This document shows, piece by piece, positions 50,254 through 59,590 of a stretch of 64,000 nt of DNA (position 1 is its first letter; each line of letters begins with the position of its first letter). The notes under the pieces were generated by a model that did not search any database, was not told where the DNA came from, and worked only from the letters and a program-made list of their open reading frames with translations. The stretch comes from Miltoncostaea sp050250915 (GTDB taxonomy: Bacteria > Actinomycetota > Thermoleophilia > Miltoncostaeales > Miltoncostaeaceae): positions 1 to 64,000 of the forward strand of contig JBFWNT010000011.1 of NCBI GenBank assembly GCA_050250915.1, in the 5' to 3' direction. The position numbers and the translations under genes were made by a program.

Positions 50254-52010
50254 CCGCCCGTCCGCGCCCGGCGGGCCACGCCGCGGAGCATCCGGCGGTC
50301 CATCGCGGAGCCCACGGGCTCCACCAGGGCCGGGCCCATCGCGAGGCGGGTGCGGAGGTCGTCGGAGCACGCGCACCGGTAGCGGCTGACGATGCGGGTG
50401 CGGTTCCGCGAGAGGGGCTCGGCGGCGATGAGCCAGCTCGCGGCCGCCCAGGGCCGGCCGGCGGCGCGGGCCGCCGCGTCGGGCGGGCCGTGGGCCACCA
50501 GGTGGCGTCCCTCGTCGACCTCCACCACGGTCAGGGGCGGCGCCTGCGGGTGCAGCACCAGGTGATCGCCGGGTCGCGCCTGCCACTCGGGGTGGATGCG
50601 TTCCGCGTCGCGGACGCCACACCCGGCCAGGTTCTCGAGCCACGTGTAGCTGTAGAAGCCCGCCCGGTCGGCGCCGATCTGGGCGATCCACGGCCAGACG
50701 GCCTCGGCCGGCGCGTCCACGATGACCGCGTGGGTCCACCCCCAGCGCGGCCGCGGCACCAGGTCGTCGCCGGGGTGGGGGCGCGCCGCCAGCGCGGGCC
50801 CCGCCCCCCAGGTGGCGCGACGTGGCCGCCGGCCGGGGGTGGCCGCCGCGGCCGCCATGCGGGCGGCGCCGCCCAGGCCCGCGGCCACGTCGCGCCAGCC
50901 GGTGCGCGCCCGGCCCTCCGCGCGGCGCGCAAGGTTCCGCAGCTGCACCCGCTGCTGCACGGCGGGCGCCGGTCGGATCCAGGCGGCGTGCTGGCCGCCG
51001 GTGCCCGGGTGGGCCGCACGCGCCCGCTCGCTCTGGCGGGTGCGCCCGCCGGCGGCCGGCGCCGGCGCGAAGGCCCAGGTCGCCTGCCAGTGGCGCGGCG
51101 GGCGGGGCCCGGCGAACGGGACGTTGCGGCCCGCGTCGGCGTCCCAGAGGCCGCCGAGCACCAGCGCCCGGGGCGCCTGGGCCTCGAGCACCTCGAAGTG
51201 GCCGCCGCGGCCGTCGGCGGGGACGCGGTCGCCCGCGCGGAGCGCGGTCCATTCGGGGTGGAGCTCCCGCGCGCTGGGGCGCCCGCCGTTGTCGATCGCG
51301 TCGAGCGCGTAGAACCCCGCCCGCCCGACGCCCATCTGGGCGAGCCACGGCCACACCTCGTCGGGCGTCGCGCCGATCGTGGTCTCGTGGGTGGCGGCGG
51401 CGACGGCGTCGGGCAGCAGGGCGTCGCCCGGCATCGGCGGGTCGCCCAGCTCGCGCGCGAGCTCCCGCAGCAGCGCGCGGCGGATGAGGCGCGAGAAGGG
51501 GCCGACGACCGCGAAGTAGGCCCGGAAGCGCCGCCACGCCGCGGCGTCGCCGGGGTCGACGCGCACCTCGATCTCGATCCGCGACCCGCCGCCGTCGCGG
51601 GGCCGCACGCGCAGCGCCCACGCCACCCGCACCAGCCCGGGCGCCGCGGCGGCGGCGAACGCGGCGGCGTCGGCGACGTGCACGAACGGGATCTCGCGCC
51701 GCCACACGGCGCCGGCGGCGCCCACCACGACCTCGCGCGGCGGGTCGTCGGCGAGCACCGCGAACCCGGGCTCCGCCGGGGTCGAGGCGATGTCGTCGAT
51801 GCGCAGCCGCAGGGGGCCGGGGGCGTGACCGGCCAGCCGGGCGGGCAGCGCGCGCAGTCCGAAGAGCGCCCGCACCACCGGCACGTCGCCCAGGTCGCCG
51901 TGGCGCACGCGCGCCCACGCCACGTCCGGCGCTGCGCCGACGTCGCGGGCCGTCACCTCGACGAGGCGGGCCTGGGGGAGCAGCGCGTCGAGTCCGTCGG
52001 GTCCGCCCAT
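50250..52010 (-). CDS. Triple SRPBCC (START-like) domain protein
   Basis: 586 residues. At least two copies of one SRPBCC module are clear: ATPDEVWPWLAQMGVGRAGFY (about 245-265) and APAEAVWPWIAQIGADRAGFY (about 435-455), each followed by an HPEW and a GD.V.. segment; an N-terminal third domain (about 15-190) is a more distant START-like fold with a DUF2867-like look. SRPBCC domains hold hydrophobic ligands. No signal peptide. ATG at 52010. Coupled to the downstream GNAT-synthetase by a four-base overlap, so lipid or acyl sensing is a possible link. Confidence 0.75.
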   Translation of the reverse strand: MGGPDGLDALLPQARLVEVTARDVGAAPDVAWARVRHGDLGDVPVVRALFGLRALPARLAGHAPGPLRLRIDDIASTPAEPGFAVLADDPPREVVVGAAGAVWRREIPFVHVADAAAFAAAAAPGLVRVAWALRVRPRDGGGSRIEIEVRVDPGDAAAWRRFRAYFAVVGPFSRLIRRALLRELARELGDPPMPGDALLPDAVAAATHETTIGATPDEVWPWLAQMGVGRAGFYALDAIDNGGRPSARELHPEWTALRAGDRVPADGRGGHFEVLEAQAPRALVLGGLWDADAGRNVPFAGPRPPRHWQATWAFAPAPAAGGRTRQSERARAAHPGTGGQHAAWIRPAPAVQQRVQLRNLARRAEGRARTGWRDVAAGLGGAARMAAAAATPGRRPRRATWGAGPALAARPHPGDDLVPRPRWGWTHAVIVDAPAEAVWPWIAQIGADRAGFYSYTWLENLAGCGVRDAERIHPEWQARPGDHLVLHPQAPPLTVVEVDEGRHLVAHGPPDAAARAAGRPWAAASWLIAAEPLSRNRTRIVSRYRCACSDDLRTRLAMGPALVEPVGSAMDRRMLRGVARRARTGG

Positions 52011-52080
52011 CGGACCGACGGTAGGCGGCGTGGCCCGGGGCGCCCACCGGGTCCACGCGGTCGCGCTCGCGGGCGATCCC

Positions 52081-52109
52081 GGGGTGGGCCTGCGGGTCGC
52101 CCCGGATTC
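52081..52109. promoter_or_regulatory. Recurrent motif in divergent promoter (site i)
   Basis: TGCGGGT-CG-CCCCGGAT (52091-52107) matches the site at 16366 almost throughout. A GGGCGATCCCGGGGTGGG stretch precedes it. It lies between the SRPBCC/synthetase operon and the CoA ligase gene, about 40 bases before the latter. Confidence 0.45.
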
Positions 52110-52141
52110 GCGCGCCCCGCCCCCGGCGGGACGCTCGCGCC

Positions 52142-53713
52142 GTGGAGCCCCCGCCGCCATCCCCCATCCCGGCCCGCCGTCCCGGCGACCTGGTGTCGCT
52201 GCTGCTGGACCCCGTCGTGGCCCGCGGCGACGGCGACCTGCCCGCGCTGCGGTGGAGCGGCGGGTGGTGGTCCTACGACGAGTTGGCCGGCGCCGCGGGC
52301 GCCGCGGCCGGCTGGCTGGCGTCGCGGGGGGTCCGACGCGGCCACATCCTGCTGGTCACCGTGCCGGACTCGCCGGAGTGGGTCGCCCTGTTCCTGGGCG
52401 CGTCGCGCATCGGCGCGGTCGTGGCGCCCCTCAGCCCCGACATCGCGCCGGCCCGGCGGATGGCCGCCGCCGCCCGCCTGGGTGCCGACATGACGGTGGC
52501 GGAGGAGCCGGACGTGCGCCTGGGGCCGCGCGGGCTCGCCGTGCGCGAGCTCCGCCACGCGATCGTGACCGGCATCCCGGACCCGGGGCCGGCCGCGGTG
52601 CGCCCCGGCGACCTCGCCCACCTGCTGCTCACGTCGGGATCGGCGGGGCGGCCCCGCTGGGCGCGCCACCGTGCCGGCGACATCCCCGCGTGCATCGCCA
52701 CGTACGGGCGCCGCGTGCTGCGGCTGCGCCCCGGCGACGTGACGTGGTCGGCCGCGTCGCTGTCGACCGGCTACGGGCTGGGCAACACCCTCGCCCTCCC
52801 GCTGGGCGCCGGCGCCGCCGCCGCGGTGCCCGACCGGGGCCGCACGCCGGCCGATTGCGCCCGCGACTGCGCCCACCACGGCGTGACCACCCTGTTCGGC
52901 GTCCCGACCTCCTGGGCGCGGCTCGCCCGCGACATCGACGACGGGCACGTCGCGGCCGGCGCGTTCAGCGGCGTGCGCACGGCGGTCTCCGCCGGCGAGC
53001 CCCTGCCGCCACGCGTCTGGGCGGCCGTCCACCGCACGCTCGGCCTGCGCCTGCTGGACGGGCTCGGCTCGGCCGAGACGTCCCACCTCTACCTCTCGGC
53101 GCGGCCGGGCGGCGCCCGCCCCGGGACGGTGGGCTGGCCGGTGCCGGGCTACCAGGTGCGCCTGCGCCACCCCGGGCCCGGAGCCGCCGAGGGGGAGGGC
53201 GAGCTGGTGGTGGCGGGGCCGACGATCATGGACGGCTACCACGGCGAGGACGGCTTCGGGCCCGTCGACTGGCGCGGCTGGCTCCCGACGGGCGACATCG
53301 TCCGCCGCGAGCCGGACGGCGGCTACCGCTTCGTGCGCCGCAAGGGCGACCGGTTCAAGGCGGGAGGGGCCTGGGTCGACGCCGACCGCGTGGCGGGCGT
53401 CCTGCGCGGCGCGCGCGAGGTGACCGACGTGATCGTGATCCCGGTGCCCGACCGGGAGGGGCTCCTGCAGGTGGGGGCCGCGGTGGCGGCGACCGGCGAC
53501 GCGCCCCACGGGGTCGCGCCCAGGCTGGCGGCGCGGGCCGCCGAGCACCTGCCGCCGCACGAGGTGCCGCGCGCGCTGGTGGTGATGGACGCGCTGCCCA
53601 CGAACCCGTCCGGGAAGGTCGACCGCGCCGAGGTGCTGCGGCGCCTGACGGCCCGGCTGGCCGCCCTCACGACAGCAGACGGCCCCCGTCCACCACGAGC
53701 TGGGCGCCCGTGA
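52142..53713 (+). CDS. AMP-forming CoA ligase (benzoate-CoA ligase-like)
   Basis: 523 residues of the ANL family. Motifs: LLLTSGSAGRPRWARH (the phosphate loop, with Arg where Lys is usual), LDGLGSAETSHLYLS, GWLPTGDIVRREPDGGYRFVRRKGD and the C-terminal NPSGKVDR Lys. Overall feel is close to benzoate/4-hydroxybenzoate-CoA ligases, with a short N-terminus; substrate uncertain. GTG start at 52142 without a clear ribosome-binding site. Its end overlaps 47 bases with the convergent dehydrogenase gene. Confidence 0.85.
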   Translation: MEPPPPSPIPARRPGDLVSLLLDPVVARGDGDLPALRWSGGWWSYDELAGAAGAAAGWLASRGVRRGHILLVTVPDSPEWVALFLGASRIGAVVAPLSPDIAPARRMAAAARLGADMTVAEEPDVRLGPRGLAVRELRHAIVTGIPDPGPAAVRPGDLAHLLLTSGSAGRPRWARHRAGDIPACIATYGRRVLRLRPGDVTWSAASLSTGYGLGNTLALPLGAGAAAAVPDRGRTPADCARDCAHHGVTTLFGVPTSWARLARDIDDGHVAAGAFSGVRTAVSAGEPLPPRVWAAVHRTLGLRLLDGLGSAETSHLYLSARPGGARPGTVGWPVPGYQVRLRHPGPGAAEGEGELVVAGPTIMDGYHGEDGFGPVDWRGWLPTGDIVRREPDGGYRFVRRKGDRFKAGGAWVDADRVAGVLRGAREVTDVIVIPVPDREGLLQVGAAVAATGDAPHGVAPRLAARAAEHLPPHEVPRALVVMDALPTNPSGKVDRAEVLRRLTARLAALTTADGPRPPRAGRP

Positions 53714-54455
53714 CGTAGCTCGCCAGGTCCGAGGCCAGGAACAGCACGGCCCGGGCGATGTCGTCGGGCAGGCCGATCCGGCCCATGGGGACGAGCGCGG
53801 CGAAGGCGTCGAGGGTGGCCTCGTCCACCTGGCCCACCCCCGGCGTCCGGATCGCGCCCGGCGCGACGGCGTTGACCGCGATGCCGTGGGGCGCCAGCTC
53901 CAGCGCCGAGCTCTTGGTGAAACCCCACAGGCCGTGCTTCGAGGCGTCGTAGTGGGCCAGGCCCACCATCGACGGGTGCAGGGCATCGATGGAGGTGACG
54001 TTCACGATGCGCCCGCCCTCCCCGCGGGCGACCATGTCGCGCGCCGCCTCGCGGGTGCAGAGGAACGCCCCCGTCAGGTTCACGTCCAGCACCCGCCGGA
54101 ACGTGGCGGCGTCCATCTGCGCGAGCGGCCGGTTCGGGTAGATGCCGGCGTTGTTCACCAGGATGTCGATACGCCCGAAGAGGGCGACGGCCTCGTCGGT
54201 CATGCGCCGCACGTCGTCCTCGTCGGCCACGTCGGCCCGCATGGCCAGCGCGCTGTCGGGCCGCGCGGCCTCCATCAGGGAGGCCGCCTCCGCCGCGAGG
54301 TCGCCGCGCAGGTCGGCCATCACGACCGCCGCGCCCGCCTCGTGCAGCCGGCGGGCGATGCCGAGGCCGATCCCCATGGACGCGCCGGTCACCACGGCGA
54401 CGCGCCCGTGCAGGTCGATCAGGTCCCGCAGCGCGGGTCGCGCCGTCGTGCTCAT
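53667..54455 (-). CDS. Short-chain dehydrogenase/reductase
   Basis: 262 residues, classical SDR: cofactor motif TGASMGIG (about 24-31), NNAG at about 104, catalytic Ser in VTSIDAL, and YDASK at about 170. The Asp38-like residue in VVMADLRGD suggests NAD(H). Substrate unknown. ATG at 54455 overlaps the FBPase stop by four bases, so the two are co-translated; a link with central carbon metabolism is possible but not shown. Confidence 0.92.
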   Translation of the reverse strand: MSTTARPALRDLIDLHGRVAVVTGASMGIGLGIARRLHEAGAAVVMADLRGDLAAEAASLMEAARPDSALAMRADVADEDDVRRMTDEAVALFGRIDILVNNAGIYPNRPLAQMDAATFRRVLDVNLTGAFLCTREAARDMVARGEGGRIVNVTSIDALHPSMVGLAHYDASKHGLWGFTKSSALELAPHGIAVNAVAPGAIRTPGVGQVDEATLDAFAALVPMGRIGLPDDIARAVLFLASDLASYVTGAQLVVDGGRLLS

Positions 54456-55588
54456 CGCTCCGCCCCCGCGTGCGCGCCGGCCGGCTCCGGGATGGGCACC
54501 CACCGCTCCTCGAGGGCCGCGGCGACCGCCGGCATCGTGGTGTACTCCATGTCCTCGGCGGGCAGGCGTCCGGGCTCGAACGGCCCCAGCCGCCGCATGT
54601 GGTCGGCGAGCTCCAGGGCCATCGCACGGGCCCGGTCGAACGAGATGTCGCCGAGCATGTCGCGCGGACCCACCAGCCGCCCGTCGGCGAGCTGGAACCC
54701 CATGCCCACCACCCGGGGCGGCCCGTCGAAGCGCGCCGGGTGGCTGTCGCCGATCGCGCACGGCATGAGCGGGCCGTTGTGCGATCCCCGCATCCAGCCG
54801 GCCACCAGGTGCGGCCGGGCGAACGGCTCCAGCACCTCGCCCACGGCGGGCAGGCCGCTCTGGCAGCGGACGATCATGATCGGGTCGTCCTTCCCCACGT
54901 AGCGCCCGGCGATCAGGGACAGCCGCGAGGTGGAGGTCGACGCGACGGGCTCGTCCGGGTCGCCGGCGCGGAACACGTGCTTCACGACGTACCGCCCCGG
55001 CGTGCCGATGAAGACCAGCAGGTCGTAGAGCTCCGCGGGGCACGTGAGCCGGATCGCCCGGTGCTCGATCAGGTCGTGCACCTCGATCGTGAAGCCCCGG
55101 TGCATCGCGGTGTCGATCACCAGGCCCGCCGTGTTGAACGGGTCGCAGAACATGGCGTACAGCGGCAGGTTCCAGGCGCCGGGCGCGCACTTGTCGGCGG
55201 CGAAGACGATGAACGGCTCCGACGGCCGCTCACGGATCTCCATCTCCGCCACCCCCGGCCCCGCGCCGCGGACGTTGCCCGAGAACGCGTCCGCCAGCAG
55301 GTCCTGGCCGGCGCCGTAGAGATGCAGCCGGCGGGCCACGGCGGTCAGCGCCTCGAAGGTCTCCCATGCGAAGCGGTGGACGGGCTCGGCGTCGACGCCG
55401 TGCCGGTGCGTCATCACCAGGTTCACGTCGTCGCCGCAGGCGTTGACGGCCCCGTCCAGCAGCAGCCCCTCCGCCACGGCGTCCCCGACGCGGCGCCCGG
55501 CCTCGGCCAGCATCTCCGGATGCACGGCGCTGTGGCCCACCCAGCCGCCGACGTCCGCCTTGATCGCGCTGATCGTGACGACGCTCAC
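54452..55588 (-). CDS. Class V fructose-1,6-bisphosphate aldolase/phosphatase
   Basis: 378 residues of the bifunctional FBPA/P (archaeal type, class V FBPase) family. Start ITISAIKADVGGWVGHSAVHPEM, DAVNACGDDVNLVMTH metal site, GAWNLPLYAMFCDPFNTAGL and PRDMLGDISFDRARAMALELADHMRRLGPFEPGRLP are diagnostic. It catalyses both condensation to and dephosphorylation of fructose bisphosphate, making gluconeogenesis one-way. Found mainly in Archaea and deep-branching or thermophilic bacteria. GTG at 55588 with GGAGGTGGAG upstream. Confidence 0.9.
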   Translation of the reverse strand: MSVVTISAIKADVGGWVGHSAVHPEMLAEAGRRVGDAVAEGLLLDGAVNACGDDVNLVMTHRHGVDAEPVHRFAWETFEALTAVARRLHLYGAGQDLLADAFSGNVRGAGPGVAEMEIRERPSEPFIVFAADKCAPGAWNLPLYAMFCDPFNTAGLVIDTAMHRGFTIEVHDLIEHRAIRLTCPAELYDLLVFIGTPGRYVVKHVFRAGDPDEPVASTSTSRLSLIAGRYVGKDDPIMIVRCQSGLPAVGEVLEPFARPHLVAGWMRGSHNGPLMPCAIGDSHPARFDGPPRVVGMGFQLADGRLVGPRDMLGDISFDRARAMALELADHMRRLGPFEPGRLPAEDMEYTTMPAVAAALEERWVPIPEPAGAHAGAER

Positions 55589-55687
55589 CGCGCTCCACCT
55601 CCACTGGGGATCCTGGCCGGATCGTCGCCGCCTCCCCCCGCGCAGGCATCCGCGCCGCGCCGTGCGCCGTCTACGGGGAAGTACGCG

Positions 55688-58396
55688 TCATGCCGGCGCG
55701 GCCCGCACGCGCGTGCGGCGCAGGCGGCGGTGCCGGCGCGCCGCGTCGGCCGCCCACACCACCAGGGGGAACGCCGGCAGCACCAGGAGCGACGGGATCG
55801 TGGGCACGGCCGTGCCGAAGATCTCCTGCAGCAGGGGGACCGTCACGATCAGGGCGGAGAGCGCCAGCTCGAAGGCGATGCCCCACAGCAGCAGCCGGTT
55901 GGCCAGCAGCGGCGGGCGGGTGCGGGCCCCGTCCTCCGTGCGCGCGGCCATCGCGGTGCCCACCTGGCAGGCCACGATGCCGAGAAACGCCATCGTGGTG
56001 GCCTGCTGGTAGGCGCCGTGGAGCGCCGTGCCCGCGCCCGTCGGGTCGCCGGGCGACCAGCCCGCCGCCAGCAGCTCGGCCAGGAACGCGCACATCACCA
56101 GCGCCGCGGAGGCGAGGCCCATCGCGCCCCAGGCGCGGGCCAGCAGGGGGCGGTCCACCAGCCGGGCGCCGGCGCGCCGCGGCGGCCGCTCCATCACGTC
56201 CGGGTCGGCGGGCTCGCGGCCCAGGGCGAGGGCGGGCAGCGTCTCCGTGCCCAGGTCGACCGCCAGGAGCTGCATCACCGTCAGCGGCAGCGGGATCGCG
56301 CCGCCCGACAGGGCGAAGGCCAGGAACGGCGTGACCTCCGGGGGCGAGTGGGCCAGGATGTACAGCACGAACCGGCGGACGTTCGCGTAGACGCGGCGGC
56401 CCTCCTCGACGGCGGCCACGATGGTCGCGAAGTCGTCGTCGGTCAGGATCATCGTGGCGGCCTCGCGGGCGACGTCGGTCCCGGAGCGCCCCATCGCGAC
56501 GCCGATGTCCGCGTGGCGCAGGGCCGGCGCGTCGTTCACGCCGTCGCCCGTCATCGCCACGACGTGGCCGCCGGCGCGCAGGGTCTCGGCGATCCGCAGC
56601 TTCGCCTCCGGCTCGGCGCGGGCGAAGATGAGCCCGTCGGGGTCGGCGAGCAGCGCGGTCAGGGCGGCGTCGTCCATCGCCGCCAGCTCCGGCCCGCCCA
56701 CCACGCGCGCCGCGCCCTGGACGATGCCCACCTCGCGGGCGACGGCCGCGGCGGTCAGGCCGTTGTCGCCCGTCACCACCACGATCCCGATGCCGGCCCG
56801 CCGGCAGCGCCCGACCGCCCCGGGCACCGCCGCCCGAGGCGGGTCGTGCATCCCCACGAGGCCCAGGAGGCAGAGGTCGCGCTCCGCGTCATCGCGGTCC
56901 GCGGGTGCCGCGCCGGCCGGGACCGGGCGGTCGGCGACGGCCAGCACCCGCAGCCCGCGCGCGGCCATGGCCTCCACGGCGTCCGCGACGCGGCGGCGAT
57001 CGTCGGCGGTCATGGGCCGCTCCGCGCCGTCGGGGCCGGCGATGCGGACGGCCCGGGCGTCGATCGCCTCCGGCGCCCCCTTCACGCTGATCCACCGCCC
57101 GTCGTCGGTGTCGTCGACCGTGGCCATGGTGCGGCGCGTGGGGTCGAAGCGGTACACGGCGCGCCGCCGGGCGTCGCGCCGCACGGCGTCGACGTCCGCC
57201 CCCAGGGCGGCGGCCGCCTCCAGCACTGCCACCTCCGTGGGATCCCCCGACGGGGGCCGGCCGCCGGACGGATCGACCACGGCGTTGCAGCACGCCGCGG
57301 CGCGCCGGGCCAGCCGCCCCAGCCCGGGAGCCACCGGGGCCGACCCCCCCGGCAGCGCCACCTCGCCCGCGGGCGTCCAGGCCGCCACCGGCCGCATCCG
57401 GTTCTCGGTGAGCGTCCCCGTCTTGTCCGTGCAGATCACCGTCGCCGCGCCCAGCGTCTCGACCGCCGAGAGCCGCTTCACCAGCGCCCCGCGCCGGCTG
57501 AGCGCCCGCACGCACACCGCCAGCGACAGGGTGATGGTCGGGAGCAGGCCCTCCGGCACGTTCGCCACCAGCAGGCCGACCGCGAATCTGACCGCGTCGG
57601 CCACCGGGAGGCCCGCGGCCAGGAGGCCCAGGGCCATGAACGCGAGGCCCGCGGCCACGGCGATCGCCGCGATGAGCCACGCCACCCGCCGCACCTCGCG
57701 CTCCAGGGGGCTCTGCTCGCGGCCCCCGCGCTGCGAGAGCGCGGCGATGCGCCCCAGCTCGGTGCGCATACCCGTGGCCCGCACCAGGCCCACCGCCTCG
57801 CCGCCGGTGCAGAGCGTGCCGCTGAACACCATGTCGCGGGCCTGGAGCGGGGAGGGGTGCGCGTCCTCGAGGTCGGCGCCGCGCTGCACGGGCTCCGACT
57901 CGCCCGTGAGCGCCGACATGTCGATCTCGACCGCGCCCGACACGAGGTGCGCGTCCGCCGAGATGCGGTCGCCCTCCTCGATCAGGAGCACGTCGCCGGT
58001 CACGAGCTCCCGGGCGGGGACCGTGACCCGGGCGCCGTCGCGCCGCACCGTCGCCTGCGGGGGCAGGTAGCGGCGCAGCGCGTCGATGGCGCGCTCGGCC
58101 TGGCGCTCCTGGACCACCGCGACCGCGGCGTTCAGCACCACCACGCCGGCGATCGCCACGGCCAGCGCGCCGGTGCCGGCGAGCGCCGCCAGCGCCGCCG
58201 CCGCCCACAGCAGGAGGGCGAGGGGGTGGACGAGCTGGGCCGCCACCTGGCGGGGCCAGACGGCGCCCTGCCGGCGCTCCAGCTCGTTGGGCCCGTGCGC
58301 CTGGAGCCGGCGGGCGGCCTCGCGCGAGCTGAGCCCGTCCGGGGAGGACCGGAGGTCGCGGAAGAGCCGTCCCGCGGGCCCCGGCGCCGGGGTCAC
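55688..58396 (-). CDS. CtpF-like P-type ATPase
   Basis: 902 residues with complete P-type features: ALTGESEPVQ, NVPEGLLPTITLSLA, CTDKTGTLTENRM, GDGVNDAPAL, and ten predicted helices, with the DLGTETLPALALGREP C-terminal segment of type II pumps. It resembles calcium-type pumps and the mycobacterial CtpF, a DosR regulon member. Cation not proven. GTG at 58396 overlaps the alcohol dehydrogenase stop by four bases, an unusual pairing. Confidence 0.92.
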   Translation of the reverse strand: MTPAPGPAGRLFRDLRSSPDGLSSREAARRLQAHGPNELERRQGAVWPRQVAAQLVHPLALLLWAAAALAALAGTGALAVAIAGVVVLNAAVAVVQERQAERAIDALRRYLPPQATVRRDGARVTVPARELVTGDVLLIEEGDRISADAHLVSGAVEIDMSALTGESEPVQRGADLEDAHPSPLQARDMVFSGTLCTGGEAVGLVRATGMRTELGRIAALSQRGGREQSPLEREVRRVAWLIAAIAVAAGLAFMALGLLAAGLPVADAVRFAVGLLVANVPEGLLPTITLSLAVCVRALSRRGALVKRLSAVETLGAATVICTDKTGTLTENRMRPVAAWTPAGEVALPGGSAPVAPGLGRLARRAAACCNAVVDPSGGRPPSGDPTEVAVLEAAAALGADVDAVRRDARRRAVYRFDPTRRTMATVDDTDDGRWISVKGAPEAIDARAVRIAGPDGAERPMTADDRRRVADAVEAMAARGLRVLAVADRPVPAGAAPADRDDAERDLCLLGLVGMHDPPRAAVPGAVGRCRRAGIGIVVVTGDNGLTAAAVAREVGIVQGAARVVGGPELAAMDDAALTALLADPDGLIFARAEPEAKLRIAETLRAGGHVVAMTGDGVNDAPALRHADIGVAMGRSGTDVAREAATMILTDDDFATIVAAVEEGRRVYANVRRFVLYILAHSPPEVTPFLAFALSGGAIPLPLTVMQLLAVDLGTETLPALALGREPADPDVMERPPRRAGARLVDRPLLARAWGAMGLASAALVMCAFLAELLAAGWSPGDPTGAGTALHGAYQQATTMAFLGIVACQVGTAMAARTEDGARTRPPLLANRLLLWGIAFELALSALIVTVPLLQEIFGTAVPTIPSLLVLPAFPLVVWAADAARRHRRLRRTRVRAAPA

Positions 58397-59559
58397 CGCC
58401 CGGCGACCGTCCCGCCGCTGCGGTGCGTCGGCAGCCCGATCACGCCGCCCGGTGCGAAGGCGCCCGTGTGGTCGAACGCCGTGGCGCCCGCCGCGGCGCC
58501 GCCGCGGGCGGGCCGGATCTGGGCGGTGGCGCCGGGCACCCACACCGGTCGCAGCACCAGGCGCGCCGTGCCCGCGCTGCCGTCCAGCACCGACGCGATC
58601 GCCGCGTTCACGTCGTCCAGCGGCACCTCGGTGCGCTCGACGACGGTCTTGCCGCGGGCGTGCAGCGCGAACACCTCCTCCAGGTCGTGGTGGGTGCCGA
58701 CGATCGAGCCGACGACGGTCAGGCCGCCCAGCACGGTCTCGAAGATCGGGAGCCGCATCGCGTTCTCGGCGGGCAGGCCCACGCACACCAGGGTGCCGCC
58801 GCGCGCCAGCGACCCGAAGGCCTGCTCGAACGCGATCGGGTGCACCGCCGTGGAGATCCCGGCCTGGGCGCCGCCGAGCCGCCGGATCGCCGCGACAGGG
58901 TCCTCCTCGCCGGCGTGCACGACCTCGTCGGCGCCGAGGCGCCGGGCGGTGCGCAGGCGCTGCTCGTTGATGTCCACCGCCACCACGCGCGCGCCGGTGA
59001 TGGCGGCGTACTGGACGGCCAGGTGGCCGAGGCCGCCGACGCCGAAGACCGCGATCAGGTCGGCCGACGACGCGCCGGCCACCTTCACGGCCTTGTAGGT
59101 GGTCACGCCGGCGCACGTCAGCGGCGACGCGTCCGCGGGATCGATCCCCGCCGGGACCCGCACGACGTGGCGGGCGAACGCGACGGCGTACTCGGCGAAG
59201 CCGCCGTCCATGAAGTAGCCGGTGTTGCGCTGGCTCTCGCAGAGCGTCTCGCGTCCGCTGTTGCAGTAGGCGCAGTCCCCGCACGCGTAGCCGAGCCACG
59301 GCAGGGCCACCCGCATGCCGGGCTGGATGCCGTGGCTGTTGCCGGCCCCGACCCGCTCCACGATGCCCACGCCCTCGTGGCCGGGGACGAACGGCAGCGC
59401 CGGCTGGATGGGCCAGTCGCCGCGGGCGGCGTGGATGTCGGTGTGGCACAGGCCGCAGGTCTCGATGCGGACCAGAACCTGCTCCGGCCCCGGCTCCGGG
59501 ACCGGCACGTCCTCGATCGCGAGGGGCTGGCCGAACCGGTGGACGACTGCGGCCTTCAT
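58393..59559 (-). CDS. Zinc-dependent alcohol dehydrogenase with C-terminal extension
   Basis: 388 residues; the usual length is about 340. Catalytic zinc ligands Cys38 and His61 (GLCHTDIH, GHEGVG), structural zinc Cys set in GDCAYCNSGRETLC, and a FGVGGLGHLAVQYA NAD-binding loop. Close to AdhP ethanol dehydrogenases. The last 45 residues, Ala/Gly-rich with no known motif, are extra. ATG at 59559 follows GGAGG. First gene of a pair with the P-type ATPase. Confidence 0.9.
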   Translation of the reverse strand: MKAAVVHRFGQPLAIEDVPVPEPGPEQVLVRIETCGLCHTDIHAARGDWPIQPALPFVPGHEGVGIVERVGAGNSHGIQPGMRVALPWLGYACGDCAYCNSGRETLCESQRNTGYFMDGGFAEYAVAFARHVVRVPAGIDPADASPLTCAGVTTYKAVKVAGASSADLIAVFGVGGLGHLAVQYAAITGARVVAVDINEQRLRTARRLGADEVVHAGEEDPVAAIRRLGGAQAGISTAVHPIAFEQAFGSLARGGTLVCVGLPAENAMRLPIFETVLGGLTVVGSIVGTHHDLEEVFALHARGKTVVERTEVPLDDVNAAIASVLDGSAGTARLVLRPVWVPGATAQIRPARGGAAAGATAFDHTGAFAPGGVIGLPTHRSGGTVAGR

Positions 59560-59590
59560 GGTTCCTCCGTTCGCGACGTGGCGGCCGGCG

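Noticed and set aside
45868..50382. Very long plus-strand open frame of about 1500 codons
   Set aside because: It is antisense to cydA, the coiled-coil gene and the GNAT-synthetase. Its translation is low-complexity Arg/Gly/Pro/His, the usual shadow of GC-rich third positions.
54470..59098. Plus-strand open frame of about 1540 codons
   Set aside because: Antisense to FBPase, P-type ATPase and alcohol dehydrogenase, all with clear motifs on the minus strand; its composition is that of a shadow frame.
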